A stretch of DNA of 64,000 bases from Paenibacillus sp. GM2 (lineage in GTDB: Bacteria; Bacillota; Bacilli; Paenibacillales; Paenibacillaceae), in contig NZ_LN831279.1 of assembly GCF_900069005.2 (NCBI RefSeq), forward strand, positions 2,932,961 through 2,996,960, read 5' to 3'. The notes beneath the pieces were generated by a model that did not search any database, was not told where the DNA came from, and worked only from the letters and a program-made list of their open reading frames with translations. Both the position numbers and the translations under genes were made by a program. Position 1 is the first letter of the stretch. The number at the start of each line of letters is the position of its first letter. Positions 7,482 through 17,368 of this stretch are shown piece after piece.

Positions 7482-8690
7482 TCAAGACTTCACTGACAAC
7501 ACAGAATCCAACTGCCCCCACCAGCTATAGTCTTCCAAATGGCTTACATCGAACAACATGACACCATGCGTGCGTTGTTGGCACATCTGAACCGCTTTTT
7601 CAAATTGATCAATGTTTCCTTCGTAATCCTTCAAATATAAGCTCGCGATGACTGGAATCTGTCCGTTAATTGCCTCTAGGCTCATTTGGATCGCGCCTTC
7701 TACGCTGTACCATTCCGCAGGCCTGCCATTCTGGACGGCTTCTTCAATTCGTACTTCGGGATAATAACAACCGGTCATAATGAAATCCAATTCATCGGCA
7801 TACGCGGAAATATGATATTCTTCAGATGCCCATGGCAAGTTCGAACGATAGGTTTCACTGGCCCAATTGACACCCTCGTTGTAATATAGCGGATACCATG
7901 ACCCAACATAAATGCTGAAGGACAGACTTGGATTTGTGGATTTAACAACTTGCTTAGCCGATTGCACGAAATGTTTAATGTTCAGCGCACGCCATTCCGT
8001 CCATTTCGCGAACCAGCGCCCATGCTCGATTTGTTTCGTACCTTCTTGTAAGGTAAAAATGTCTTGTGGCCATTGTGCTACCGGCTGACCAATATATTGC
8101 TCGAATGCTCTCCTGCTTAATTCGCTAAAATCACCATAGACATTCGGATAGCGACAGCGGTCAAGCACTATACCACTAATTTTATAGTTTGATGCGATCT
8201 CCTTCAGAATCCCAAGCTCGTGCTGTTGAACTTCTTCATGAATCGGGTTCACAAAGATCGTATCATCATCCGCATTTTCAGCGGCTACCGGTTCCGAAGA
8301 AAGACTCGGCTGATACAGCATGACCTGCCAATCCTTCTTGTCATAAGCAATACCATCTCTTGAACGGGTCGTCCCTTCTGCGAATACATCTACGTTAGCA
8401 ATGACTTGAAGCCCGACAACACTCGCTTCCTCGATCATTTCCGCAAGAAAATCTCTTCCTTCCCATACTTGATAACTTCCGTCTGACCAACGGCTTACAT
8501 GATATGCATAAGAACTTGGGAATGTCGTATGTCCATAGGGGATTTTGGCATCCACCACCAAGTGGGTTACTCCAGCTTGCTTCGCACTGTTCACAAGGCG
8601 CTGCCTCTCCGCACGATCCGCTAGTCGAACCCCATTCGCGATAAAATCAACCCACAACACATTTGCTCGCTTTTCCATGGATATATTCAT
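7482..8690 (-). CDS. GHL10 (DUF187) glycoside hydrolase-like protein, cytosolic
   Basis: A 402-residue TIM-barrel-like protein with a glycosyl-hydrolase-like 10 pattern: N-terminal barrel strand HLVVDAKIPYGHTTFPS, VIANVDVFAEGTT, then GIVLDRCRYPN and FSIYVGSWYP. The D-x-x-R-Y-P motif is shared with the larger neighbour upstream (LDYARYPD). No signal peptide is visible, so it should be cytosolic unless secreted non-classically. ATG with GAGGTGACC upstream; it lies 73 bp after the SLH protein gene, and the gap contains a hairpin. Family members include YngK and are poorly characterised; catalytic activity and substrate are unknown. Confidence 0.65.
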   Translation of the reverse strand: MNISMEKRANVLWVDFIANGVRLADRAERQRLVNSAKQAGVTHLVVDAKIPYGHTTFPSSYAYHVSRWSDGSYQVWEGRDFLAEMIEEASVVGLQVIANVDVFAEGTTRSRDGIAYDKKDWQVMLYQPSLSSEPVAAENADDDTIFVNPIHEEVQQHELGILKEIASNYKISGIVLDRCRYPNVYGDFSELSRRAFEQYIGQPVAQWPQDIFTLQEGTKQIEHGRWFAKWTEWRALNIKHFVQSAKQVVKSTNPSLSFSIYVGSWYPLYYNEGVNWASETYRSNLPWASEEYHISAYADELDFIMTGCYYPEVRIEEAVQNGRPAEWYSVEGAIQMSLEAINGQIPVIASLYLKDYEGNIDQFEKAVQMCQQRTHGVMLFDVSHLEDYSWWGQLDSVLSVKS

Positions 8691-8725
8691 ATTGGGTCAC
8701 CTCAACTATATAAATTTTTATAATT

Positions 8726-8755
8726 CGGGGTGCCAAATTGATATCTGGCACCCCG
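8726..8755 (-). terminator. Perfect 10-bp hairpin between the two GHL10 genes
   Basis: CGGGGTGCCA and TGGCACCCCG form a perfect stem with a 10-base loop, 8 bases after the stop of the 1553-residue gene. The downstream tail on the minus strand is AT-rich but not a clean T run, so termination may be partial, letting some transcripts continue into the 402-residue gene. Confidence 0.5.
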
Positions 8756-8763
8756 TGATTTCA

Positions 8764-11700
8764 TTAGGAATTGATAAAGCCTAAATATTGCAGCATACGC
8801 TTCACAGCCACAGCTGCTTGTGCACGTGATGTATGAATATTCGGTTCAAACGCCGTACTTGTTACCCCTTTCAAAATACCTGCATCAAGTGTCTCCGCGA
8901 CTGCTGCTTGTGCCCAAACACTGATCGTTTCCTCATCATGATAGACGGTCAAATCAAGTGGAGTGGGAGCCTGCACGGATTTGCCGGCAAAAGATAGCGC
9001 TCTGCTAATCATGACTGCCATCTGCTCTCTCGTAATGGAATCATGAGGCTTGAAGGAACCATCCTCATTGCCTTTTGCGATACCCGCATTTACCGCAGCA
9101 CCTACGGCGCCAGCGAACCAATCGGAGTTAGACACATCATGAAACTGCGTGATGCTGGTGTCCGAATTCAAACCTAACGAACGAACCAGTAGGCTTACGA
9201 ATTCAGCACGTGTAACCTTTTGATCTGGAGCAAATTGATCCACGCTCAATCCTTCGATGATACGCTTGGATGCAAGTAACTCAATATCAGATTTTGCCCA
9301 ATGATTCTTCAAATCCTTGAATGTTCTGGAAGATTGAATCACAGCGTATTTACTGTTACCATTCCGTTTCATCATCACGACCGTCTGACCGCCTTGTGCT
9401 GTAAATATGGAAGGTACGAAGGAGAACCTGCCTGTATTCGGATCGATATAAATCGCTGTTGCCGTATCCGACGATATAGATTGAGCTAGAATGATACTAC
9501 GCCTCAAATACTCATTTCCAAAATTCGAGAAGATCTTCATTTTCCCATTCATCTCGACTCGAACAGAGAAATCAATCACCCGATCATCTACGAGTGTGGC
9601 GTTTTCCCGTTCAGCTTGACTTCGTATTTGTTCCAAATCTTTACCTTTCACTTGTTCGATCGTGACATAAAGAACCGCATCCTTGGCATCCGCCCCAAGC
9701 TCTTTGATGTACGCGGACGAATTAGTTAATGATACCGGCAATTCATAGACGGCGTGATTTCCCTGGATTACGATGGTTGCGTTAGGTACGTTCGTCAACG
9801 CATCGATAAGCGATTGTACCGGAATACCGACTTGTTGAATATCATCCTCACCCAGCAATTCAATCGTGACAGTACCGGGCGACTCTTTACTCTCCTTCAA
9901 CCTTTGGAAGGCTTTATTCAATTCATCCGCACTCACTATAGCAGTCAGCATCGTTTGTCCGTTTGGTTTCTTTTCCGACTTAAGCGATAGCGCACTGCTG
10001 TCGAGCCTCACATTTGTCGAAGGTTCCACTTTATCTTGAGGAGGTGTTGTGGTTGTGATATTACCACCGCCACTGTTACCGCCTCCATTGCCACTGCTAT
10101 TCCCTGGGTCTCCCATAGAGGCACGGTTTATCGACAGATTATAATTTATCGTCAAACCGTCTTCAGACATTACCTGCAGGGTCACCGAATTCAATCCAAC
10201 TTTGAGCTGCACAGGAATCGCCGAGTCACTCGCATAGTTCTTACCGTCAACAAAAATCTTTGCTGTCGGGTTGCTCGCACTCGCCGTAATGTTCAATGTA
10301 GTAACCGTATTATCTACATCAACCTGATAGGCATAAATTGACGGATTGAAGGCAGGGTTCAGCTTCCCCTTACTTACTGTCAGTGTGCTCAATTGCGCTT
10401 TCGATGCGGCTTTGGAGAAATAAATGTTGACCATTTTGAGTCCATAATCCAGGTCAAGTATCATTCGATTTTTCACTTCGGGATTAATCGAGCTATTGGC
10501 ATCAAGATCGCTTCTTAGGGATTCGATCTGTTGCTTAGCGATGGTTGCTGTATCAGCTCTCATATCTTCATTCGTATTCAACGCTTGAACTGTCGGTTGA
10601 ATTTTGTGAATAAGGGTATCGCCTTCCTGTCTGCTCATCCCTTGGAAAGGAACGTAAATCTCATTGATTTTACGGATCATTTCTTCCATTACGGTTGCTA
10701 GGGGCTTGGTCGTATCATATTCGGGCAAAATAGCTTGATTACGATACACCCCAATCTTCAGCACCTTGTCATACTTATAATTAAATAGTCCTTCGAATTC
10801 AAATAATGCGGCTCCAGCTCCATCATTTTTTGTTGCTTCGATAATCTGATCCACAACAGCTGATGTAGGATTACCTTGAAACGCGTCTAGTCCCGATGAG
10901 ACGAATGCATTGTGTCCTGCTAATGCCATGGAGTTTCTCAAGTCCGTTACCGTTAATTCCGAACCCGGCGCATAAGACATATGGAACAAGTGATCGATTA
11001 AATTGTGATCTAACCAGTATTTTACTTCTTGTGCATGCGATTTCGGTGCTTCCTCATAATTCGGCCATACCGCAGTTGTAATTTGTAGCTTTGGTTTGAT
11101 TTGATGCGCTTCGTCCACTACCCGAACGACCCAGGTATTGATCATGTCCGCACGGAATTGCAGCCATTCATCCCAATAGTGATCTCCTGGATGAAGGTCA
11201 AGCGGATCAACGCCATATTTCTCGCTGAATAAATTGCGGGTATACGTGTCGTAACCAAAGTCATTCGTGTAATCCTTGGAATCTGGATACCTCGCATAAT
11301 CCAAATGCAGTGATGCAATGTCATATTTTGTGATGAGCTCATTGTATACAGAGGCAACGAAATCTCTAGCCTGCGGAAGCGCTGGATTAAGCCAATACCA
11401 CTTGGCATTGTTCAAGCCCACTTCATAATCAATACCTTGTCTGCTGATCATACGCCAATCGGGATGATTCACCACAACCGGTCCGCCAACAAAGAAGTTC
11501 TCTACCCAGGCATGAATTTCAATCCCCTGTTTCTTGCCCTCCTCAATAAATGCTCCAAGCACATCAAAGCCTTCATACAAAGGATTTAATTCGGTGTCCG
11601 GCAAAGACGTTGGCCAAGTGGTATATCCATTCCACCACGTTTCCAGATAAATGGCATTGATCCCGGTCTCTTTGATTTTCTTTACATGATCTCGAACCTG

Positions 11701-13425
11701 CTCCAGGTTCTTTTCCTTCGGCCTCATCCAGAGTCCCCTGGTTTGTACTTTTGGAGACTCAAAATTCATATAACTTGCATCCGTAACTTTCTGATCCAGG
11801 TCATTCAGTAAATCCATCAACCCGTTGGTACCGCTTTCATTTAATCGTTGTTTGGCCAACTCATAAACGGCCTTCGCTTCTACAATCTTCTGTTCAATAT
11901 CGGCATAAGGCACATCCATAAAATGATCCTTGGATAATTGGAGCGCTCTCTCTGCACTATCGATACTGATCGATGCTTTATCTAAGTAAGATTCCGGCGT
12001 AAAAATCACCAACACTTCTTTTTTTGCAAAATCCAGACTCAATTTAGCTCCGACCAGGGCGTTGTTCTTTAACCATGTATTTTTAACCCCATGACCGGAT
12101 AATACATAGCCGCCTTCAGGAATTTTACTGTTGTTCCCGCCATTGTTCGTCACATATCCATTCGCATTAACAATGACTTCATTGCCCCATGGGTTCGTGC
12201 CAGTCTCCTCGCCATAATTACGATCATAGACGATCAACTGATCCGATCCACGGAATCCTGGATAAGGCACATTGGCGACATTGTCCCAGCCTCCGGGATT
12301 ATCTTCTTTTACTTTCGGATTAAATGCATCATACGAGGTTCTAGCGGCTTGGTAAATTAAACTATCCGTTACGAGCTCAACCTCTGTGCCGATACTCACT
12401 TTATCCGCTAGTTGGTTATAGTATGGACTTGACGCTTGAATCGACAGCACATATCCATCCGCTGGAATGGATGAGTTATTATCAAGATACCCCCCTGTAT
12501 TGGGATCGTTTGCAATCGCCACAATGTTGATCACCTTATTGCCAACAACTGTAAGCTCCATTCCCCAAGCATTCTGATTAGTGGTTGCGCCATACGTAGG
12601 CTGGTACAACACCACTTCTCCCGTTCCACGCGGTCCATTTATTTTATCAATGCCTACCGCAATACCATTCACTTTCAAATATTTGCTGGGCAAAATCGGA
12701 ATATCTATGTTAATTGCTTGCACGGACTGCCCCACCACTAAACTCAAGGATGACGCAGCGCTGCCAGAAACCGAAATGACATAACCATTTGCAGGAATAT
12801 AGGTTCCATTCTGACCATGAGCATCATAGGTGCTTTTCACCACCGACACATCATTGGTAATGATATATTGAACGGTATCTTCAGAAAATGATCTTGTCAT
12901 CTCGCCAAAATGTCGTGTATAAACCGCGATGGTGTTGGCCGGCTGATCCTGATCCACGACGTCGATCGGTAGGATGCCCTGTTCTGTGATGAGCTGTGGA
13001 CCTCCGACAACAGGTACAGGTAGCGTGTAGCCAATAATCTCAACCGGGTCTCCCGGACTCATATTGTCTTTAATCCACTGTTCACTCGATCCGTGACCAA
13101 ACAATACAAAGCCATTCGTTGGTATTTCTACAGCACCTGCACGATAAGTGACTTCCGTTACGCTGTAAGTACCTTCATGGTAGTCTACAACTGCGGCGGC
13201 CGCGTAAGGATTGGGATCCGTGAGCTTACTGCTGTTTTCCCTAGTAAACAAAATCATTTCATCCGAGGCTGCAATGGCTCGATTTACTGCTGTAATGCTA
13301 ATGGTGCTGCCATTTGCAGCTTTCGCTGTGATAGCTTCCGCTTCATCGGCCAACACATTCAACGTCATTCCAGAAAAAAAGAGAGCAAAACATAAGATGA
13401 AAGACAGCGTATTCTTTAATCTCAT
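8764..13425 (-). CDS. Large secreted S-layer-anchored protein with GHL10 domain
   Basis: 1553 residues. A signal peptide of about 26 residues (ends GMTLNVLADEA) is followed by about 500 residues of repeated beta-rich units, each with a GYVLS- or GYVIS-type strand. A GHL10 barrel lies at about 556-865 (TRGLWMRP, AIYLETWWNG, LDYARYPD), a cadherin-like beta-sandwich at about 1013-1102, and a Gly/Asn/Thr linker near 1110-1130. Three SLH domains occupy 1370-1553 (FKDLKNHWAKSDIELL, WFAGAVGAAVNAGI, VWAQAAVAETLDAGI). SLH domains bind pyruvylated wall polymer, so this is a cell-surface protein, possibly acting on polysaccharide. The start is ATG after GGGGAGG. Substrate unknown. Confidence 0.82.
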   Translation of the reverse strand: MRLKNTLSFILCFALFFSGMTLNVLADEAEAITAKAANGSTISITAVNRAIAASDEMILFTRENSSKLTDPNPYAAAAVVDYHEGTYSVTEVTYRAGAVEIPTNGFVLFGHGSSEQWIKDNMSPGDPVEIIGYTLPVPVVGGPQLITEQGILPIDVVDQDQPANTIAVYTRHFGEMTRSFSEDTVQYIITNDVSVVKSTYDAHGQNGTYIPANGYVISVSGSAASSLSLVVGQSVQAINIDIPILPSKYLKVNGIAVGIDKINGPRGTGEVVLYQPTYGATTNQNAWGMELTVVGNKVINIVAIANDPNTGGYLDNNSSIPADGYVLSIQASSPYYNQLADKVSIGTEVELVTDSLIYQAARTSYDAFNPKVKEDNPGGWDNVANVPYPGFRGSDQLIVYDRNYGEETGTNPWGNEVIVNANGYVTNNGGNNSKIPEGGYVLSGHGVKNTWLKNNALVGAKLSLDFAKKEVLVIFTPESYLDKASISIDSAERALQLSKDHFMDVPYADIEQKIVEAKAVYELAKQRLNESGTNGLMDLLNDLDQKVTDASYMNFESPKVQTRGLWMRPKEKNLEQVRDHVKKIKETGINAIYLETWWNGYTTWPTSLPDTELNPLYEGFDVLGAFIEEGKKQGIEIHAWVENFFVGGPVVVNHPDWRMISRQGIDYEVGLNNAKWYWLNPALPQARDFVASVYNELITKYDIASLHLDYARYPDSKDYTNDFGYDTYTRNLFSEKYGVDPLDLHPGDHYWDEWLQFRADMINTWVVRVVDEAHQIKPKLQITTAVWPNYEEAPKSHAQEVKYWLDHNLIDHLFHMSYAPGSELTVTDLRNSMALAGHNAFVSSGLDAFQGNPTSAVVDQIIEATKNDGAGAALFEFEGLFNYKYDKVLKIGVYRNQAILPEYDTTKPLATVMEEMIRKINEIYVPFQGMSRQEGDTLIHKIQPTVQALNTNEDMRADTATIAKQQIESLRSDLDANSSINPEVKNRMILDLDYGLKMVNIYFSKAASKAQLSTLTVSKGKLNPAFNPSIYAYQVDVDNTVTTLNITASASNPTAKIFVDGKNYASDSAIPVQLKVGLNSVTLQVMSEDGLTINYNLSINRASMGDPGNSSGNGGGNSGGGNITTTTPPQDKVEPSTNVRLDSSALSLKSEKKPNGQTMLTAIVSADELNKAFQRLKESKESPGTVTIELLGEDDIQQVGIPVQSLIDALTNVPNATIVIQGNHAVYELPVSLTNSSAYIKELGADAKDAVLYVTIEQVKGKDLEQIRSQAERENATLVDDRVIDFSVRVEMNGKMKIFSNFGNEYLRRSIILAQSISSDTATAIYIDPNTGRFSFVPSIFTAQGGQTVVMMKRNGNSKYAVIQSSRTFKDLKNHWAKSDIELLASKRIIEGLSVDQFAPDQKVTRAEFVSLLVRSLGLNSDTSITQFHDVSNSDWFAGAVGAAVNAGIAKGNEDGSFKPHDSITREQMAVMISRALSFAGKSVQAPTPLDLTVYHDEETISVWAQAAVAETLDAGILKGVTSTAFEPNIHTSRAQAAVAVKRMLQYLGFINS

Positions 13426-13810
13426 TACCGTACCTCCCCATAGGATTCATGAAAAAGCAGCTTCCCCAGCACTCCCTCTTCATACAGCTCATCTCGTCTA
13501 AATTTCTATTTTCGTTCGCGAATTTTTTACGAGCATCACCTCCCATATTCATTTTGGAATACTCCTCCTTATATTCTTCTTTGGGAGAAAAATTCCTCCT
13601 TTATAAGATAAAAAAAATAACTTTTCTTTCTTTAAGCTGCAAATTATCGCCGGAAATTTTATTGATCCTCTGCCTATGCTTACATTTTTTGAATCCTCCA
13701 AGGTTCTATTCCGTATACAATAAGGAGAATAATACCATACAGGAGCTCATAACCTGCTTGCGTATTTACCGAATTACATAATTTTCATTTAACCTATAGG
13801 AGGAGACAGC
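13426..13810 (+). other. Divergent intergenic region between surface protein and M13 protease
   Basis: 385 bases, T-rich on the + strand. It must hold the promoters of the two divergent genes at 13425 (minus) and 13811 (plus). I see good ribosome binding sites at both edges but no promoter I would assign with confidence, and no gene. Confidence 0.4.
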
Positions 13811-16162
13811 GTGAAAAAACTTGCAGCCGTATTACTATCTTCATCTATTTTATTAAGTACACTTCCAAGCGGGCTTGCCCAAGCAGCAGAAGCAAATGTG
13901 ACCCGGGGAGAAGTTGTGAATTATCTATTGAAAGTCGTAGATGATTACAATCCTGGTGTCAAAAAGGAAGATATTCTGAAAGGCTATGGCCAAGGAGATG
14001 CAAAGGAAAACCAAGATGTATCCCGAATTGAAGCTTTAATAATGCTGAGTCGAGCGTTCTCCGAGCTGCCTGAGCCAAAAGGCAATGATCTGCGTATTGC
14101 CAACATCACTGCTGAATTCATTGACATCCCGAAATGGGCTGAGGATGAAATTGCCAAGCTAACAGCGACGGGTATCATTAACGGTTATCCAAACGGAAAG
14201 CTTGGAGCTTCCGACCACATTACCATGGAGCAGTTAAATACCTTAACGAAACGCTTGATGGCCCTCAAAGGATCGAATCCACGCGATGATTATTATGAAT
14301 TCGTGAATAAGACCTGGCTGAATCAATCCACTATCCCAGCTGGAGAAATGACTAATGGTGTATTTAATGAACTGGCGACCTTGAACGAGGATCGCGTCAA
14401 AACCATCATTGATGAAATCGTGCAGAAACCACAGCAGGCAGGCTCCATAGAGCAAAAAATTGCCGACTTTTACAAAACCGCTCTTGATGTGGAGCATCGT
14501 AACCAACGGGGAATCAAGCCGATCGCTCCTTATTTGACCGCGATTGATAATGCTTCTTCCATTCAGCAATTGCTTGATACAACTCTAGAAATGGAGAGTG
14601 CGATGTCGAACGGTTCCTTGCTTTCTTTTGCCGTTATGGGAGATGCCAAAGACAGTAATGTCAACACTTTGTATTTCTCGGGCCTAGGCACCGTACTTGA
14701 TAAGAACAGCTATGTTTCCGGAGATGAGCGGACCAAAAACGTATATATTGGTTATTTAACAAAATTGTTCAAACTGTCTGGAGCAGATGAGAAATCTGCA
14801 AAAACACAGGCTGAAGTTATGTATTCCTTCGAAAAAGAATTGGCTGCAGCGACCATGGACATTCAGGATCAAGGAAACGTAAATAACTTCTATAATGCCT
14901 ACAGCAAAGACAAATTTGTCGCACTCTTTAAGTCATTTGATATGGCGAAGGTGATGAAAGAGCTTCACTTCGACAACACGGATAAAGTGATTGTAACCGA
15001 TATCGGTTTGGTTAATAAAACAGCTGAAATATTAACTGATCCAAATCTCGACACGCTCAAAACCTATGCCAAAGTCCTATTATTAATGAATACAGGCAGT
15101 ATGCTGTCAGAAGACTTCGTTAAAATCAGCCAAGAGTTCCAGTCTGAAATGTTCGGTGTAGAAGGTGAAAAAACAAATGAGGAAATCGCCCTGATGATCA
15201 CTCAAGGAGTGATGAGCGATTATCTTAGCCAAGAGTTCGCAGAACGCTACTTCAGCCAAGAAGCCAAGCAAGATGTCGAGCAAATGGTCAAACAGTTTAT
15301 TGAGGTTTATAAAGAACGAATTCAAGACCTCGATTGGATGTCCGAGACAACCAAAGCCAAGGCAATTAAAAAGCTTGATAAAATGACGATCAAAATCGGT
15401 TATCCGGATAAATGGGACGATTCACTTAATAACGTAACTATTAAATCCTACGAGGATGGCGGATCGTTGTTCGAAAATATTGTGGCCATCTCCAAGGCTA
15501 GTAAAGCACGCGCAGTTGCTTCGCTCGGCCAGCCTGTTGACAAGAATAGCTGGATGATGAGCGTCTACGACGTAAATGCTTATTACAACCCGTTGAACAA
15601 CGAAATCGTGTTCCCGGCAGGAATCTTGCAGGCTCCGTTCTATGATCTGAAGGCCAAGCATGAGACAAATCTGGGTGCAATCGGCATGGTTATTGCGCAT
15701 GAGATCAGCCACGCTTTTGATAATCTGGGCTCCGCCTATGATGAGAACGGAAATGCAGTCGACTGGTGGACAACAGAAGATTATAAGAAGTTCCAGGAAA
15801 AATGTGAGCAAGTGATTGCTTATTACGACGGCGTTGAAGTCGTTCCTGGCGTGTATAACAACGGCAAACTGACCGTAAGCGAAAATATCGCCGATCTCGG
15901 CGGTATGGCTGCTTCACTTCAGGTGTTGTCCAAAACGGAAAATCCGGATTACAAAGCTTATTTCGAAGGTTATGCCACAATCTGGCGTACTACAATGAAC
16001 AAAGAAATCGCTAAGTATATGTCAACCGTCGACACCCATTCTGCGAACAAGGTACGTGTAAACCGCACGGTCTCAAACTTCCCAGAGTTCTACAAAGCCT
16101 ATGAAGTAACCGAAAAAGATGCCATGTACGTGGCTCCCGAGAATCGCGTAAGCATTTGGTAA
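13811..16162 (+). CDS. M13 family (neprilysin/PepO-like) metalloprotease with SLH-like N terminus
   Basis: 783 residues with a signal peptide (MKKLAAVLLSSSILLS to AQAAEA). Residues 30-155 resemble SLH repeats (DISRIEAL-like and WAEDEIAKLTATGIINGYPNGKL). The M13 peptidase starts at NPRDDYYEFVNKTW near 157. Zinc site: HEISH with H630, E631, H634, and ENIADLGG with E691 and D695; the C terminus ends in VSIW, close to the family's usual VW. PepO-type enzymes cleave peptides of limited size. The SLH-like arm suggests tethering to the cell wall. GTG start, 6 bases after AGGAGGAG. A strong terminator follows. Confidence 0.9.
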   Translation: MKKLAAVLLSSSILLSTLPSGLAQAAEANVTRGEVVNYLLKVVDDYNPGVKKEDILKGYGQGDAKENQDVSRIEALIMLSRAFSELPEPKGNDLRIANITAEFIDIPKWAEDEIAKLTATGIINGYPNGKLGASDHITMEQLNTLTKRLMALKGSNPRDDYYEFVNKTWLNQSTIPAGEMTNGVFNELATLNEDRVKTIIDEIVQKPQQAGSIEQKIADFYKTALDVEHRNQRGIKPIAPYLTAIDNASSIQQLLDTTLEMESAMSNGSLLSFAVMGDAKDSNVNTLYFSGLGTVLDKNSYVSGDERTKNVYIGYLTKLFKLSGADEKSAKTQAEVMYSFEKELAAATMDIQDQGNVNNFYNAYSKDKFVALFKSFDMAKVMKELHFDNTDKVIVTDIGLVNKTAEILTDPNLDTLKTYAKVLLLMNTGSMLSEDFVKISQEFQSEMFGVEGEKTNEEIALMITQGVMSDYLSQEFAERYFSQEAKQDVEQMVKQFIEVYKERIQDLDWMSETTKAKAIKKLDKMTIKIGYPDKWDDSLNNVTIKSYEDGGSLFENIVAISKASKARAVASLGQPVDKNSWMMSVYDVNAYYNPLNNEIVFPAGILQAPFYDLKAKHETNLGAIGMVIAHEISHAFDNLGSAYDENGNAVDWWTTEDYKKFQEKCEQVIAYYDGVEVVPGVYNNGKLTVSENIADLGGMAASLQVLSKTENPDYKAYFEGYATIWRTTMNKEIAKYMSTVDTHSANKVRVNRTVSNFPEFYKAYEVTEKDAMYVAPENRVSIW

Positions 16163-16192
16163 TTCTATAAAAAAGCCGAATGAAATCCAGAA

Positions 16193-16229
16193 AAAAAGCT
16201 GATGCCGAAAAAAAGGGCATCAGCTTTTT
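16193..16229 (+). terminator. Terminator of the M13 protease gene
   Basis: AAAAAGCTGATGCC pairs perfectly with GGGCATCAGCTTTTT around an A-rich loop; it works on both strands and also bounds the CRISPR transcript coming from the right. Confidence 0.9.
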
Positions 16230-16262
16230 GGTTGAAGCGAATCGTTTAGCTTGACATTTGTT

Positions 16263-16294
16263 GTTTGAATGACGCATCCAATGGGATACACAAG
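16263..16294 (-). repeat. Decayed CRISPR repeat at the trailer end
   Basis: Relative to the array consensus this stretch keeps TTT, AAT, ACGCATCC and GGAT in the right order and spacing. It starts 70 bases before the first recognisable repeat, close to the array unit of 65-68. It appears to be a further, strongly degenerate repeat beyond the annotated array. Confidence 0.4.
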
Positions 16295-16332
16295 ATTTAA
16301 GGGCGCTATTTTCAATCGCTGCGGCCTTACGG

Positions 16333-17368
16333 CTTTCAATGCACGCATTCGGGCAGGATGCGACAGATGAAGAAGGAAACACTACTACATCTACAACTCT
16401 TTCAATCCACGCATCCGTGTAGGATGCGACCAATCAAGTGCTGTTTTACAGACTCGGGGTTCTCTTTCAATCCACGCATCCGTGTAGGATGCGACCCACC
16501 CCTTTAATTAGGCTAATCACTCCAGCTATCTTTCAATCCACGCATCCGTGTAGGATGCGACGCTGATACCATTGATTATGGGACAATGTTTGGTGCTTTC
16601 AATCCACGCATCCGTGTAGGATGCGACCAACCCACCAGGCATGGCATAAACCGAAGTTATCGCTTTCAATCCACGCATCCGTGTAGGATGCGACATTATT
16701 CGCAAACTGGAAGGACGGAGCGTATCCACTTTCAATCCACGCATCCGTGTAGGATGCGACGGGTACGGTGATTTTCTAACAGCTAACCCAAGGTATCTTT
16801 CAATCCACGCATCCGTGTAGGATGCGACACGCAAGCCATCCTTCGTATTTCCGTTCGAGGTTCGCTTTCAATCCACGCATCCGTGTAGGATGCGACAATG
16901 ATGCTGGTACGGTTGCTATTCAGTATACGGGACTTTCAATCCACGCATCCGTGTAGGATGCGACGCTCAATCCCTTTAATGCTCGGAGATATGACACGAT
17001 CTTTCAATCCACGCATCCGTGTAGGATGCGACCTGTAATTTAATTGATATCGCATTGAAAGGGGAACTTTCAATCCACGCATCCGTGTAGGATGCGACTG
17101 TCTATATCAGCGACGGACAATGGTAGCAATACAGCTTTCAATCCACGCATCCGTGTAGGATGCGACACCTTTCAGAACGTTTGTTCTTATTTTAAGATGA
17201 TCTTTCAATCCACGCATCCGTGTAGGATGCGACGGAGTTAAATTCCGCAGCACCAGAGTGATAATCCACTTTCAATCCACGCATCCGTGTAGGATGCGAC
17301 ACTGCCCTTACCAATGACTAAACCCAAATGAATTGGCTTTCAATCCACGCATCCGTGTAGGATGCGAC
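16333..17368 (-). CRISPR. Type I-C-like CRISPR array, 16 repeats and 15 spacers
   Basis: Sixteen 32-base repeats start at 16333, 16399, 16464, 16530, 16596, 16663, 16729, 16797, 16865, 16933, 17001, 17067, 17135, 17202, 17269 and 17337; spacers are 33-36 bases. On the + strand the repeat begins CTTTCAATCCACGCATCC and ends GTGTAGGATGCGAC. Its complement (starting GTCGC, ending ATTGAAAG, with an internal GCATCC/GGATGC stem) matches type I-C repeats. Fifteen copies are identical; the leftmost (16333) differs at four positions, as expected for the trailer end. So transcription runs leftward and new spacers enter at the right. No cas gene is in the window. Confidence 0.97.

Noticed and set aside
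13449..13781. 110-codon plus-strand ORF upstream of the M13 protease
   Set aside because: Ser/Leu/Phe-rich translation of a T-rich intergenic stretch without a ribosome binding site.
16011..16834. ORFs on the minus strand made of repeated SYTDAWIER-type units
   Set aside because: They are translations of the CRISPR repeats and spacers, so the apparent protein repeats are not a gene.
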